Origin: Bacillota bacterium
GTDB taxonomy: Bacteria > Bacillota > DTU030
Direction: 5' to 3'
Length of the DNA: 40,283 nt
Assembly (NCBI GenBank): GCA_012518435.1
Contig: JAAYSG010000040.1
Location: 1 to 40,283 of the forward strand
A program made the position numbers and the translations under genes. This document shows, piece after piece, positions 19,121 to 27,984 of the stretch. Each line of letters opens with the position of its first letter. Position 1 is the first letter of the stretch. A model generated the notes under the pieces. It saw only the letters and a list, made by a program, of their open reading frames with translations. It searched no databases and was not told the DNA's origin.

Positions 19121-19981
19121 TTATATATTAATTTCTAGTAAAATTGGCGTGTGGTCTTGCCTGGGACCGGAATCAATTATTTCCGATTTTATCACCCTAT
19201 CCGCAATACGATCACTGACCAGCCAGTAGTCAATCCTCCAGCCAGAGTTATTAATTTTACTTGTTTTGGCCCGTTGGGCCCACCAGGTATAAAGGCCTTC
19301 AATATCACCATGGAGGTGGCGGAAGGTATCTGTAAATCCCCTTGCCAAAAGATTTGTAAAGCCCTGCCTCTCCTCATCGGTAAAGCCGGGCGAACGGCGA
19401 TTGTTGTTGGGATGGGCCAAATCAATTTCCCTATGGGCCACATTAAAATCGCCCGCTGCGATTACACCCTTCTCCTCATCCAAGCGGGCCAGATAGTCTG
19501 CATATTTTACATCCCAAATCTGGCGCTCCCTTAGACGCCTTAGCCCTTCCCCCGCATTGGGTGTATAAACCTGTGTCAGGTAGAAGTCGGCAAACTCCAG
19601 GGTGATGATGCGGCCCTCAGCGTCCAATGTAGCCGGCGCACCAATTTTTGGGAAGGTAACAGAAGGGTTTAAATTGCCCTTGTACAAAAACATGGTGCCG
19701 GCATAACCCTTGCGGGCTGGTTCCACCGAACTATTCCACACGACTTCATAATCTGGGAACATGTCTCCCAAAACCTGCAAGTGTTTTTTGCTGGGGCCCC
19801 CACTGGGCAGCTTGGTTTCCTGCAGAGCAATAACCTCTGCCTTATGTTCAATTAGGGTATTTAGAACCCTTCGGGTTAATAGGGCACGTGCAGAAGTACC
19901 CGTTAGGGCGGCATTTAAGGAATCGATATTCCAGGAAATAAACTTCAATGCTTTTCCTCCTTTTATGGGCTTGTGCAGCAA
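19121..19981 (-). CDS. xth: Exodeoxyribonuclease III
   Basis: LKFISWNIDSLNAAL, VIALQETKLP, GDFNVAHREIDL, WRIDYWLVSD, QDHTPILLEI. Confidence 0.93.
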   Translation of the reverse strand: MLHKPIKGGKALKFISWNIDSLNAALTGTSARALLTRRVLNTLIEHKAEVIALQETKLPSGGPSKKHLQVLGDMFPDYEVVWNSSVEPARKGYAGTMFLYKGNLNPSVTFPKIGAPATLDAEGRIITLEFADFYLTQVYTPNAGEGLRRLRERQIWDVKYADYLARLDEEKGVIAAGDFNVAHREIDLAHPNNNRRSPGFTDEERQGFTNLLARGFTDTFRHLHGDIEGLYTWWAQRAKTSKINNSGWRIDYWLVSDRIADRVIKSEIIDSGPRQDHTPILLEINI

Positions 19982-20238
19982 GACATTTATTTAGACCGGG
20001 ATTAGTAAAGGCTTCGCCCCCAAAATGAGTTCTCCTGCCAGTTGGTCCCAAGGGGAGGAACCCCGTGCACCGGTGCCGGGTATCCCACACTCAAAGGGAT
20101 GCCGTGGGTGTAGCCATCCCCCCTTTGTCATTCTCCTTGGCGGCCCTGCCCGGGGAAACCTACTTAATGGCTATCTTATAAATTTCCGGCGGATCCGCAT
20201 GTATGGGTTAAATTACCCCGGCGGCGGAGCCCATTTAC

Positions 20239-20288
20239 AAAAATGCCGCATCACCCCACAGCTTTATTAGGTGGGAGATGCGGCAAAT
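20239..20288 (-). terminator. Intrinsic terminator downstream of tRNA-Sec
   Basis: Minus strand TGCCGCATCTCCCAC...GTGGGGTGATGCGGCATTTTTG; ~15-bp stem plus T run. Confidence 0.8.
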
Positions 20289-20317
20289 ATGGTGCAGTCT
20301 ACAAGGGTTATAAAATT

Positions 20318-20412
20318 TGGCGGGAGTGTGTGGGAATCGAACCCACCGCAGAAGGGCCACTCCTGCCACCGGATTTGAAGTCCGGGCGGGACACCAGACC
20401 CGATCCACCCCC
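20318..20412 (-). tRNA. selC: tRNA-Sec (anticodon TCA), CCA encoded
   Basis: GGGGGTGGATCGGGTCTGGTGTCCCGCCCGGACTTCAAATCCGGTGGCAGGAGTGGCCCTTCTGCGGTGGGTTCGATTCCCACACACTCCCGCCA: CTTCAAA anticodon loop, long variable arm, extended D-stem with TGGT loop. Confidence 0.95.
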
Positions 20413-20821
20413 ACAGGTTAGGGAAATAGCCATTTCAGAAGGCCTGCCAGAATTTAATTATAATGTTTTTTGGGGGGAAAAGCAAGGAAGTTGCCCCCTT
20501 GCTACCCCCAACCCACATTATCATTATCCTCTGGCCATGGTTACCCGGCAAAATTTCCGCGGCTGGGGGTGCAACTGCTCCCCTTGGGCCAGGGTGGTGC
20601 CTAGAAACGGACCGCCCCGGGAAGGGATAAGCTGCACAGGGGCAGAAGATTAAAAAGAACGGTCTCATACTTGGAATAAGCGGGGAAGAATACCATCCAA
20701 TGCCCCGGGAAATAAATAGGCACCTTTCCCCGGGGTAAAACATATAAGTGTAAGGTGGCAGGGGGGCGATGGCTTGCGTTACAAAAATCCCCATTACCAA
20801 AGGGTTAGGGGCTCCAGTACC

Positions 20822-21064
20822 ATGCTTGTCAGTTGTGGCCACTGCAGGAACAACATTGTCCTTTACCAAAAGGTGGGCAAGGGGGCTTTACTGCGAATGT
20901 ATGTGGAGAGGATTGTGAAAGGCTCGGTGGATCTATCCCAGAAACCGGGGCTACTTATTTGTCCCCACTGCAAGGAACAGTTGGCAATGAGGGTAACCTT
21001 GAGAAGGAAAAATAAGGAGGCCTACATAGTCAAGAGGGGGGCCCTCCATAGCAGGTTCTTGTAG
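20822..21064 (+). CDS. Small zinc-ribbon-like hypothetical protein
   Basis: MLVSCGHCRNNIVLYQKV...LLICPHCKEQLAMRVTLRRKNKEAYIVKRGAL; two CxxC pairs. Confidence 0.65.
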   Translation: MLVSCGHCRNNIVLYQKVGKGALLRMYVERIVKGSVDLSQKPGLLICPHCKEQLAMRVTLRRKNKEAYIVKRGALHSRFL

Positions 21065-21489
21065 CCGGCATATTCCCCCCCCGCAGGGACCGGGGGGAAA
21101 AACCATATTACCCCTTTTTCCCTGGCACTTATTAACAGTGTCTACTAAATTTACAAAAAAATAAGGCCACTGACAGGTGGGGTATGGTGGTAAACCCGGG
21201 TTAGCACTAATAAATGAAGTGGCATAAAGGAGCGGAGGACAACTTCAATGCCCCCGAAAGGCGCCGGGGGCCAAGGTTGGCCTCCTTGGCTAATTTCTCA
21301 ACCAAGTCCTTTAGATGTCCAGGAGTTTGCTTGGGCAAAGAAATAATTCTTTACTTTGCGGTCTGGGGGTTCCCAGAGGGCCTAAAAAGAAGCTGGATTC
21401 CTTGGCCACTTTAGGCCCGGGGATGGTGAAGTGAAGCTAAAGGCAAAGATATACCCCCCGGGCCCAGAAACAGACGACAGATATTAGGG

Positions 21490-21526
21490 GGCAAGGGCTG
21501 GTTGGCATCCAGCCCTTTTATCTTGC
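21490..21526 (+). terminator. Candidate hairpin terminator
   Basis: AAGGGCTGGTTGGCATCCAGCCCTTTTAT. Confidence 0.45.
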
Positions 21527-21528
21527 CC

Positions 21529-21744
21529 TTAGTTGTTTTTCTCCTTTAGCCTCTGCAATAAATTGGCTATTTTATCCCGCTGTTCTTCGCCACTCTTTTC
21601 ATCCAGTTCCATGCTTACCCGGAGGATGGAACCTTCCCTTGTGCCCGGGGGGAGGAGTTCTTGGGGCAGGTTTACCTTTATTTCCCCTTTCCCCCACAGG
21701 AGTACGGCATAGTCGCCCACAAACCTATCCACAACAACCCTCAT
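21529..21744 (-). CDS. DUF3006-type small protein
   Basis: MRVVVDRFVGDYAVLLWGKGEIKVNLPQELLPPGTREGSILRVSMELDE; adjacent to the ComEC-like MBL gene as is typical. Confidence 0.8.
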   Translation of the reverse strand: MRVVVDRFVGDYAVLLWGKGEIKVNLPQELLPPGTREGSILRVSMELDEKSGEEQRDKIANLLQRLKEKNN

Positions 21745-21751
21745 GTTTTAC

Positions 21752-22825
21752 TCACCCCACTGGTTTACATGTTTTACAGGGTATATAGCCCCTGGCCTCG
21801 GCATCCTTTCTGCTTTGGAAGATAATTATGTTCTCGGCCTTTATATCCGCTATATGCCTACAGTCTGGGCGGTGGTACCTATTGGAATTAACACTGCCCA
21901 GGAGCTCAAAGTCCGGTTCGTAATAATTTTCCGCCGGGCCGGCACCTTTTTCCCCAGCAATTGTATAGGTCTCCCCATCACTGCTGACAACTATACTTCC
22001 CAGAAGATCGGTGCGGTAAATGGCAACGCCCAGCCTGCTGTAGGTCTCCAGTACTTCCTCATGGGGGTGGCCGTAGTCGTTTCCCTCCCCGCACATAATA
22101 ATAACCGCTTCCGGTGCCACCGCCTGGACAAATTGGGGGGAATTAGAGGTGGAGCTGCCATGATGGCAGGCCTTGAGCAGGGTGCTTTTTATGGGAACAC
22201 CCCTGTCCAGGATTTCCCTTTCACTCTTTTTTTCTATGTCCCCAGTCAGCAAAAGGCTAATGTGGCCGCAAGTTATCCTGGTGACTAGGGAGGCATCATT
22301 GAGGGCGGAGCTTGTGGGGGCAAGGGGATGGAGGATCTCCAAAACAGCCCCACCCAGATCCCGCACCATGCCGGCCCGGCCCTCGGTAAATTTAATATCC
22401 TTTGCAGCAATGAGGGTCAAGTAGTCCTCAAAGAGCTTGGTGGTGTGGACAACGGCGGGATCCAGAACTTCCTTGACGGGGATATCTGTTAAGACCTGGA
22501 TAAGGCCCCCGATGTGGTCGGAGTGGGGATGGGTGGCAATGACCAAATCCAGTTTCTCAACTCCTTGTCCCCGTAAATAATCCACCACCATTTCCCCCTG
22601 GCTCTTTTCACCGGCATCGATGAGGATATTTTGCTCAGCAGTTTGAATAAAAATCGAGTCCCCCTGCCCCACATCTAAAAAGTGAACCTCCAGCCCCTGC
22701 AAAACCCCCTCTACCCCACCATCTTCGGGGGGAGCTTGGGGGGGGAGCTGGCAGCCGAAGATGAAAAAGAGGAAGAAGAGGAGCAGGAAGGGGACAAGGA
22801 AGCCCTTGAGTTTTCGTCCAGACAA
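21752..22825 (-). CDS. ComEC/Rec2-related MBL-fold lipoprotein with C-terminal Ada-like cysteine domain
   Basis: LEVHFLDVGQGDSIFIQT, ATHPHSDHIGGL, KACHHGSSTSNS; C-terminal SNRYHRPDCRHIADIKAENIIIFQSRKDAEARGYIPCKTC. Confidence 0.9.
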   Translation of the reverse strand: MSGRKLKGFLVPFLLLFFLFFIFGCQLPPQAPPEDGGVEGVLQGLEVHFLDVGQGDSIFIQTAEQNILIDAGEKSQGEMVVDYLRGQGVEKLDLVIATHPHSDHIGGLIQVLTDIPVKEVLDPAVVHTTKLFEDYLTLIAAKDIKFTEGRAGMVRDLGGAVLEILHPLAPTSSALNDASLVTRITCGHISLLLTGDIEKKSEREILDRGVPIKSTLLKACHHGSSTSNSPQFVQAVAPEAVIIMCGEGNDYGHPHEEVLETYSRLGVAIYRTDLLGSIVVSSDGETYTIAGEKGAGPAENYYEPDFELLGSVNSNRYHRPDCRHIADIKAENIIIFQSRKDAEARGYIPCKTCKPVG

Positions 22826-22957
22826 AAGATCTCCTCCCTTGGGATCAGCAGATTTTAGCGGTATAGGGGCCTATGCAGGCACCTTTACCCCTTTCTTATT
22901 CCCCACCAATAGGGCTTTCCCTCTATTTTGCCCCGCAAGGCCTGGCAAAAGAAGGAA

Positions 22958-22985
22958 AGCCGCCCTCCAATGGGGGGCGGCCCGG
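22958..22985 (-). terminator. Intrinsic terminator of the symporter gene
   Basis: Minus strand GCCGCCCCCCATTGGAGGGCGGCTTTCCTTCTTTT. Confidence 0.75.
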
Positions 22986-23006
22986 CAAAAGATTTACTTC
23001 TTCCAA

Positions 23007-24236
23007 TTAACCCCCCAGATCCACACTGGGCCCAGTTGTTATTGTCTCCAGGCCATCCTCTGTGGCAGCAACTACCACGGCTCCGGCGGCATCGCCGATA
23101 ACATTCATGGAGGTCCGGATCATATCAAAGATCCGGTCCACACCGGCCAGGAGGAGGATCCCATCCAGGGGTAAACCCACTGTCTGTAATACCAAACTGA
23201 GCATAATCATTCCGGCACCGGGTACACCGGCGGTGCCGATGGAGGCCAGGGTGGCGGTGAGGATAATCATCAGATACTGGGGCAGGCCCAGCTCTATGCC
23301 ATAGACCTGGGCGATGAAATAGGCACAAACTCCCTGGTAAATAGCTGTCCCGTCCATATTGATGGTGGCACCCAGGGGTTGGACAAAACTGGAGATTTCA
23401 CTGGGAACCCCCAAGTTTTCCTGGGCATTGCGCATGGAAACCGGCAGGGTGGCCGCACTGGAACAAGTGGTAAAGGCCACGGCCCAGGCCTCAAACATTC
23501 CCTGGAAGAACTTTACCGGGCTCATGCGGGCGAAGAGATAGACTGCCCCGGAATAAACTAGGATGGCATGGATAACGTTGGCCACATAGACGGCAACTAG
23601 GGTTTTGCCCAGGGGTAGTAGTACGTCGGCACCACTGGTGGCCGTAACCCAAGCCATAAGGGCACCGGCGGCATAGGGGGCCATATTCATTATCATGCCG
23701 GTGATATTGTACATGGTTTCGGCCAAACTTTCGCAAAAAGCCAGGAAGGGCTTCCCCTTTTCCCCAATCATGGCTGCGCCAATACCAATGAAGAGGGAAG
23801 AAACAATTATTTGCAGCATATTGTCGGTGGCCAGGGAGTTAATGATGTTTGTTGGTACCATATCCAGAAGGACATCGATGACATTGGGCATTGGTGCGGC
23901 CTCATAGGTATCTACCTCTGTTAGAATAAAGTTGGCTCCTGGCTGGATGGCCAGGGCAAAAAGAAGACCGATGATAATGGCTATGGCTGTTGTCACTAAA
24001 AAATAAACCAGGGTTTTTCCCCCCACACGACCCAGCTTCCTTACATCACCAATACTGGAGGCACCTACCACCAGCGAAGCAAAAACCATGGGTGCAATGA
24101 GCATCTTAATGAGGCGGATGAAAAGATCGCCAACGGGTTTTAGGGCTGCCAGTTGTGGAATCATCAGGCCCAAGACGGCGCCTATTACAAAACCGATTAA
24201 AACCTTATGCCACAGCTTTAATTTCATTAGCCACAT
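23007..24236 (-). CDS. Dicarboxylate/amino acid:cation symporter (DAACS/GltP-DctA family)
   Basis: Family motifs FTTCSSAATLPVSM, GATINMDGTAIYQGV, GTAGVPGAGMIML. Confidence 0.94.
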   Translation of the reverse strand: MWLMKLKLWHKVLIGFVIGAVLGLMIPQLAALKPVGDLFIRLIKMLIAPMVFASLVVGASSIGDVRKLGRVGGKTLVYFLVTTAIAIIIGLLFALAIQPGANFILTEVDTYEAAPMPNVIDVLLDMVPTNIINSLATDNMLQIIVSSLFIGIGAAMIGEKGKPFLAFCESLAETMYNITGMIMNMAPYAAGALMAWVTATSGADVLLPLGKTLVAVYVANVIHAILVYSGAVYLFARMSPVKFFQGMFEAWAVAFTTCSSAATLPVSMRNAQENLGVPSEISSFVQPLGATINMDGTAIYQGVCAYFIAQVYGIELGLPQYLMIILTATLASIGTAGVPGAGMIMLSLVLQTVGLPLDGILLLAGVDRIFDMIRTSMNVIGDAAGAVVVAATEDGLETITTGPSVDLGG

Positions 24237-24965
24237 ACCTCCTTGGCAAATATGGTATAATCACTCTACCAGCCCGATGGGTTTATTTTTCCCTATCACC
24301 CCCAAAGGAGAGGCCGAAATTAGGTTAACCAGTCGCACAACTGCCCCAATTGGCCCTTGGGCAACAATTGTGATTCGGGAGACTATTTAACCTATTGTGA
24401 TTATATATTGGCGCCTTGGGGTCTGAATTCCTGCCAGGAATGGCAATTTAATGCTAAAACCGCAAAGATTCAGATGGAATCACCGGTACCATTTCTCCCT
24501 TGCCCCATGGCTACACAGCCCGGTGCAGGGAAAGTTTCCCCCTTCCCTTGGGTTCTCGGGCGAAAACAGTGGCTTCCTCCAGTTGGGGCCTGTCAACCTT
24601 TTTAGTTATTATCTTGCCACCCTTGGTGCTGAGGATGCCCAGCACCAAACCCAGGGCCAGGGTAATTATAACCCGGATACTATTTTGCCCCCCGGTGCCA
24701 AAGGCCGAGGCCAAGCCACCGAAAACCATGGGGGCTTGGCCCAAGACAGTGTCGGCGCACCAGACCATATGGACCACACAGAGAAGGGCCACCGGGGGGG
24801 TAAGGGTTTTTCTCCGTAATTTTGCCCCTTCCAGGCCTATGACTAAAAGTGAGGCACCATTTTCCTGTAATTTTCCCCTGGCAAATCAGAACTTGCCGGG
24901 CAGGATAATTCCCTTTCCTTGGCGAATGCATATCGTTAGTCTAAAAAAGAGTGGGAGGATCTAAA

Positions 24966-25106
24966 ATGAGGGAATGGACCTGGGGCGGGATGGTCTTCCT
25001 GGGGATAGGTTTATTACTTCTAATGGTGGGCTTGCTGCGGGGGGAAGGGGTTTTGGTACTGGAGAAGGGGATCAACATCTGCCTGGAATGTATGGGCTTG
25101 GGCTAG
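24966..25106 (+). CDS. CD1871A-like CXXC-motif small membrane protein (46 aa)
   Basis: MREWTWGGMVFLGIGLLLLMVGLLRGEGVLVLEKGINICLECMGLG; one TM helix then CLEC; directly upstream of the 4Fe-4S membrane protein; not in ORF track. Confidence 0.75.
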   Translation: MREWTWGGMVFLGIGLLLLMVGLLRGEGVLVLEKGINICLECMGLG

Positions 25107-25118
25107 GATGGTGTTAAA

Positions 25119-25964
25119 ATGAAAAGGCGCCTGATGCAACTTGTGACCAGCATCCTGGCCAACTCCTATTTAACGGGTTTTTTCCGGGGCCATATCTACC
25201 GGGGGCCCCTCAAGGCCCTCTGTGTGCCCTTTCTCAACTGCTACTCCTGCCCCGGGGCCTGGGGGACCTGTCCCATGGGGGCCTTCCAGGCCTTGGCGGC
25301 GGGATTTAGCCAGACCTTGTCCTTCTATATAATGGGGCTTTTGACAACGCTGGGGGCCCTGGGGGGCCGCCTTGTCTGTGGCTGGCTCTGCCCCTTTGGT
25401 TTCTTTCAGGAGTTACTATACGCCTACCGGAGCAAAAAGTGGCGGCTGCCGCGCTGGCTGAAAATACTCCCCCCCTTTGTCTTGGCCCTTACGCTGGCCC
25501 TGCCCTTTCTCTGGCGCAGCGGGGTGGGGATGGGTCAACCATATTTTTGCCGCTTTATCTGTCCGGCGGGGACCCTGGAGGCGGGTCTAACCCTTTTAAT
25601 TTTACGTCCCCAACTGCGAACCCTAGTGGGGCCAACCTTCCTTATTAAGGTGGCAATATTGGTTATGCTAATTTTACTGGGTGTTTTTATCTGGCGCCCT
25701 TTTTGCCAAACCTTGTGTCCCCTGGGGGCCTTTTACGGTCTTTTCAACAATAAAAGTTTCTGGCGCCTAAAGGTAAAGGAATCCCGCTGTATAAAATGCC
25801 AGGCCTGTAGCCGCAGTTGTCCCGCCGGCCTTGTTCCCTTTATAGAAGCCAATGCCAGTGGCTGTGTACGCTGTTTGCAATGTACCAAGGTCTGTCCCAC
25901 CGGTGCCTTAACCTTCGGGTGTGCTGTGGATTATGCCCCCTTTAGGACTGAGACGGGAGGTTGA
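25119..25964 (+). CDS. Polytopic 4Fe-4S binding protein (NapH/YccM-like)
   Basis: CGWLCPFGF, CQTLCPLGA, CIKCQACSRSCP, CVRCLQCTKVCP motifs with multiple TM helices. Confidence 0.88.
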   Translation: MKRRLMQLVTSILANSYLTGFFRGHIYRGPLKALCVPFLNCYSCPGAWGTCPMGAFQALAAGFSQTLSFYIMGLLTTLGALGGRLVCGWLCPFGFFQELLYAYRSKKWRLPRWLKILPPFVLALTLALPFLWRSGVGMGQPYFCRFICPAGTLEAGLTLLILRPQLRTLVGPTFLIKVAILVMLILLGVFIWRPFCQTLCPLGAFYGLFNNKSFWRLKVKESRCIKCQACSRSCPAGLVPFIEANASGCVRCLQCTKVCPTGALTFGCAVDYAPFRTETGG

Positions 25965-25969
25965 AATGT

Positions 25970-26512
25970 GTGGTAAAAAAGCCACCTTGCTACCATTTAA
26001 TAGGGGTTTTGTTGGCGGTCATCTTAACCCTAACTGCCTGCGGCAGGGGGGAAGATACCCAGGAGCCGGTGCTGGATCCTCCCCGGGAGAATCCCAAGGC
26101 AGTATCCTTTGGGGGGAAGGATTTGCTTACCGGGGCCGACATTGAATTTGCCCCGGGGGATACAGGACGCCCTTCCCTCATTGCCTTCTTTTCCCCCGGT
26201 TGAGGGGCTTGTGTCCAAGAGGTGCTGCAGTTGCAGCCAGAATTGGAAGGGTTACGGGAAAAGGGGCTGGATTTTTACCTAATTGTCGAGGGTCGCCAAG
26301 ACGTGCTGCGGGACTTCTTTGGCCAGTATCCGCTAAGTGCCCCCGTGCTTTGGGATAAGGATCTGGCTATCTTTAGGGATTACGATGTGCTGGGGCTGCC
26401 GATGAACTTTTTTCTTGACAGGGATGGCCTTCTAGTGGACCTTAAACTGGGCTGGGGTGAGGATTCTCTGAGGGAAACCATGGAACTGGTGGATATGCTC
26501 TTGGCTCAATAG
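25970..26512 (+). CDS. Thioredoxin-like (TlpA/redoxin family) lipoprotein, probable selenoprotein with in-frame TGA = Sec at 26201-26203
   Basis: Frames of ORFs 25961..26203 and 26222..26512 are identical; joined: ...VLLAVILTLTACGRGED...RPSLIAFFSPG-U-GACVQEVLQLQPELEGLREKGLDFYLIVEGRQDVLRDFFGQYPLSAPVLWDKDLAIFRDYDVLGLPMNFFLDRDGLLVDLKLGWGEDSLRETMELVDMLLAQ. UxxC replaces CxxC. Start GTG 25970 preferred over TTG 25961 because of GGGAGG spacing. Confidence 0.87.
26204..26245 (+). promoter_or_regulatory. Candidate bacterial SECIS element
   Basis: GG-T-GCTGC[AGTT]GCAGC-C hairpin with bulged T and GT in apical loop, loop ~26 nt after the TGA. Confidence 0.6.
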
Positions 26513-26554
26513 GCAGCCTTATGTTACTTTTTTCCATTGAAAGGGGGAGTTGAG

Positions 26555-26740
26555 ATGGAGGCAATTAAAAAGGAAAGGATTGCAGAAGAGGTCAAGGCGG
26601 CGGCGGTGGATGGGCGGCTCTCCTGCGCCCGGGCCTTTGCCCTGGCAGAAAAACTGGCTGTCAAACCCCGGGCCCTAGGAGAGGCGGCAGATGACCTGGG
26701 GATTAGGATTGTGGCCTGCCAGTTGGGATTATTTAAATGA
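26555..26740 (+). CDS. Small conserved protein upstream of moeA
   Basis: MEAIKKERIAEEVKAAAVDGRLSCARAFALAEKLAVKPRALGEAADDLGIRIVACQLGLFK; overlaps moeA start by ATGA. Confidence 0.75.
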   Translation: MEAIKKERIAEEVKAAAVDGRLSCARAFALAEKLAVKPRALGEAADDLGIRIVACQLGLFK

Positions 26741-27984
26741 GGGGCGGCGATTCAGACCTCTTCTTCGCTGTACTACCCGTTGCCGAAGCCCGGGCCCGGC
26801 TTTTCTCCCACTATCAACCCAGTCCCCTGGCCCGGGAAGAGGTGGAGCTTGGCCAGGCCCTGGGCCGGGTCACTGCAGAAGCCGTATTGGCCACAGAGGA
26901 TGTGCCCCCCTTTGCTCGCTCCACCGTGGATGGTTTTGCCCTGCGGGCCGCCGATACCTTTGGAGCCAGTGAAGGGTTGCCGGCTTTTTTGGCCCTGGGG
27001 GAGGATATCCCCATGGGTAAGGCGGCGGAGAGGAAGATAGCCCCGGGACAAGGGGCCCGGATTGCCACCGGGGGTATGCTGCCCCCGGGGGCAGATGCCG
27101 TGGTTATGGTGGAATACAGCGAACCCATTGATGAAAAAACGGTGGCAGTGCTTGGCCCCGTGGCCCCGGGGGAAAATGTCATTCGTCGGGGTGAGGATAT
27201 TGCCGCCCACAGCCAGCTTTTGCCGGCGGGGCATACCCTGCGCCCAGCCGATATAGGGGCCCTGGCGGCCCTGGGCCGCACCCGGGTCTGGGTGCGGCGG
27301 CCACCCAAGGTGGGGATTATATCCACCGGGGACGAAATTGTCCCCCCGGAGGTGGAGCCGTCCCCGGGCCAAATCCGCGATATCAATAGCTACTCCCTCT
27401 GGGCGGCCGTCACCGCCGCCGGGGGAGAACCGGTATATTTGGGCCTTGCCCGGGATGAGGCGGCGGCAGTGCGCGCCAAGGTCTTGGCTGGCCTCAAGGG
27501 CTGTGATCTTGTTCTTTTATCCGGGGGGAGCTCTGTAGGCCCCCGGGATGTGGCCGCCCAGGTTTTGACAGAGCTGGGACCGCCGGGGGTTCTGGTCCAT
27601 GGGGTGGCCCTGCGGCCGGGCAAGCCCCTTCTAATAGCCCTTTGCCAGGGCAAACCGGTCTTTGGCCTGCCGGGCCATCCGGTTTCTGTCCTAACCACCT
27701 TCGATCTTTTTGTCCGCCCCACCCTCCAGCTGCTTCTGGGCCAGAGGCCGGTACCCCAGGCCAAATTGCGGGCCCGCCTAAGGCGGAGCCTATCCTCGGC
27801 TCCGGGGCGGGAGGAACATATACGGGTCCGGCTGGAGGAAGGGAAAGATGGCCTTTGGGCCCAACCGGTCCTGGGAAAATCAGGGCTAATTACCACCCTG
27901 GTGGCGGCCCAGGGTACCATAATAATCCCCCTGGAAAAGGAAGGCTTGACAGCCGGGGCGGAAGTGGAGGTCTACCTATTATGA
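26737..27984 (+). CDS. moeA: Molybdopterin molybdenumtransferase MoeA
   Basis: TVDGFALRAADT, IATGGMLPPGADAVVMVE, ISTGDEIV, LSGGSSVGPRD, GLPGHPVSVLTTF. Confidence 0.94.
   Translation: MRGGDSDLFFAVLPVAEARARLFSHYQPSPLAREEVELGQALGRVTAEAVLATEDVPPFARSTVDGFALRAADTFGASEGLPAFLALGEDIPMGKAAERKIAPGQGARIATGGMLPPGADAVVMVEYSEPIDEKTVAVLGPVAPGENVIRRGEDIAAHSQLLPAGHTLRPADIGALAALGRTRVWVRRPPKVGIISTGDEIVPPEVEPSPGQIRDINSYSLWAAVTAAGGEPVYLGLARDEAAAVRAKVLAGLKGCDLVLLSGGSSVGPRDVAAQVLTELGPPGVLVHGVALRPGKPLLIALCQGKPVFGLPGHPVSVLTTFDLFVRPTLQLLLGQRPVPQAKLRARLRRSLSSAPGREEHIRVRLEEGKDGLWAQPVLGKSGLITTLVAAQGTIIIPLEKEGLTAGAEVEVYLL

Noticed and set aside
20243-20869. ORFs 20243..20653 (+) and 20435..20869 (-)
   Set aside because: The first spans the tRNA-Sec; both are compositionally random.
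24511-24792. Minus-strand 93-aa ORF (VIITLALGLVLGILSTKGGKII...)
   Set aside because: Has one plausible TM segment but no clear start or SD and no recognisable family; could be a decayed membrane protein, not enough support.
26773-27386. Minus-strand ORFs of 190-199 aa over moeA
   Set aside because: Shadow ORFs of a GC-rich coding gene; no domain-like sequence.
27642-27980. Upstream extension of the 750-aa ORF track entry
   Set aside because: The N-terminal 113 aa are out-of-frame readthrough of moeA; ATG 27981 begins the MoeA motif-bearing protein.
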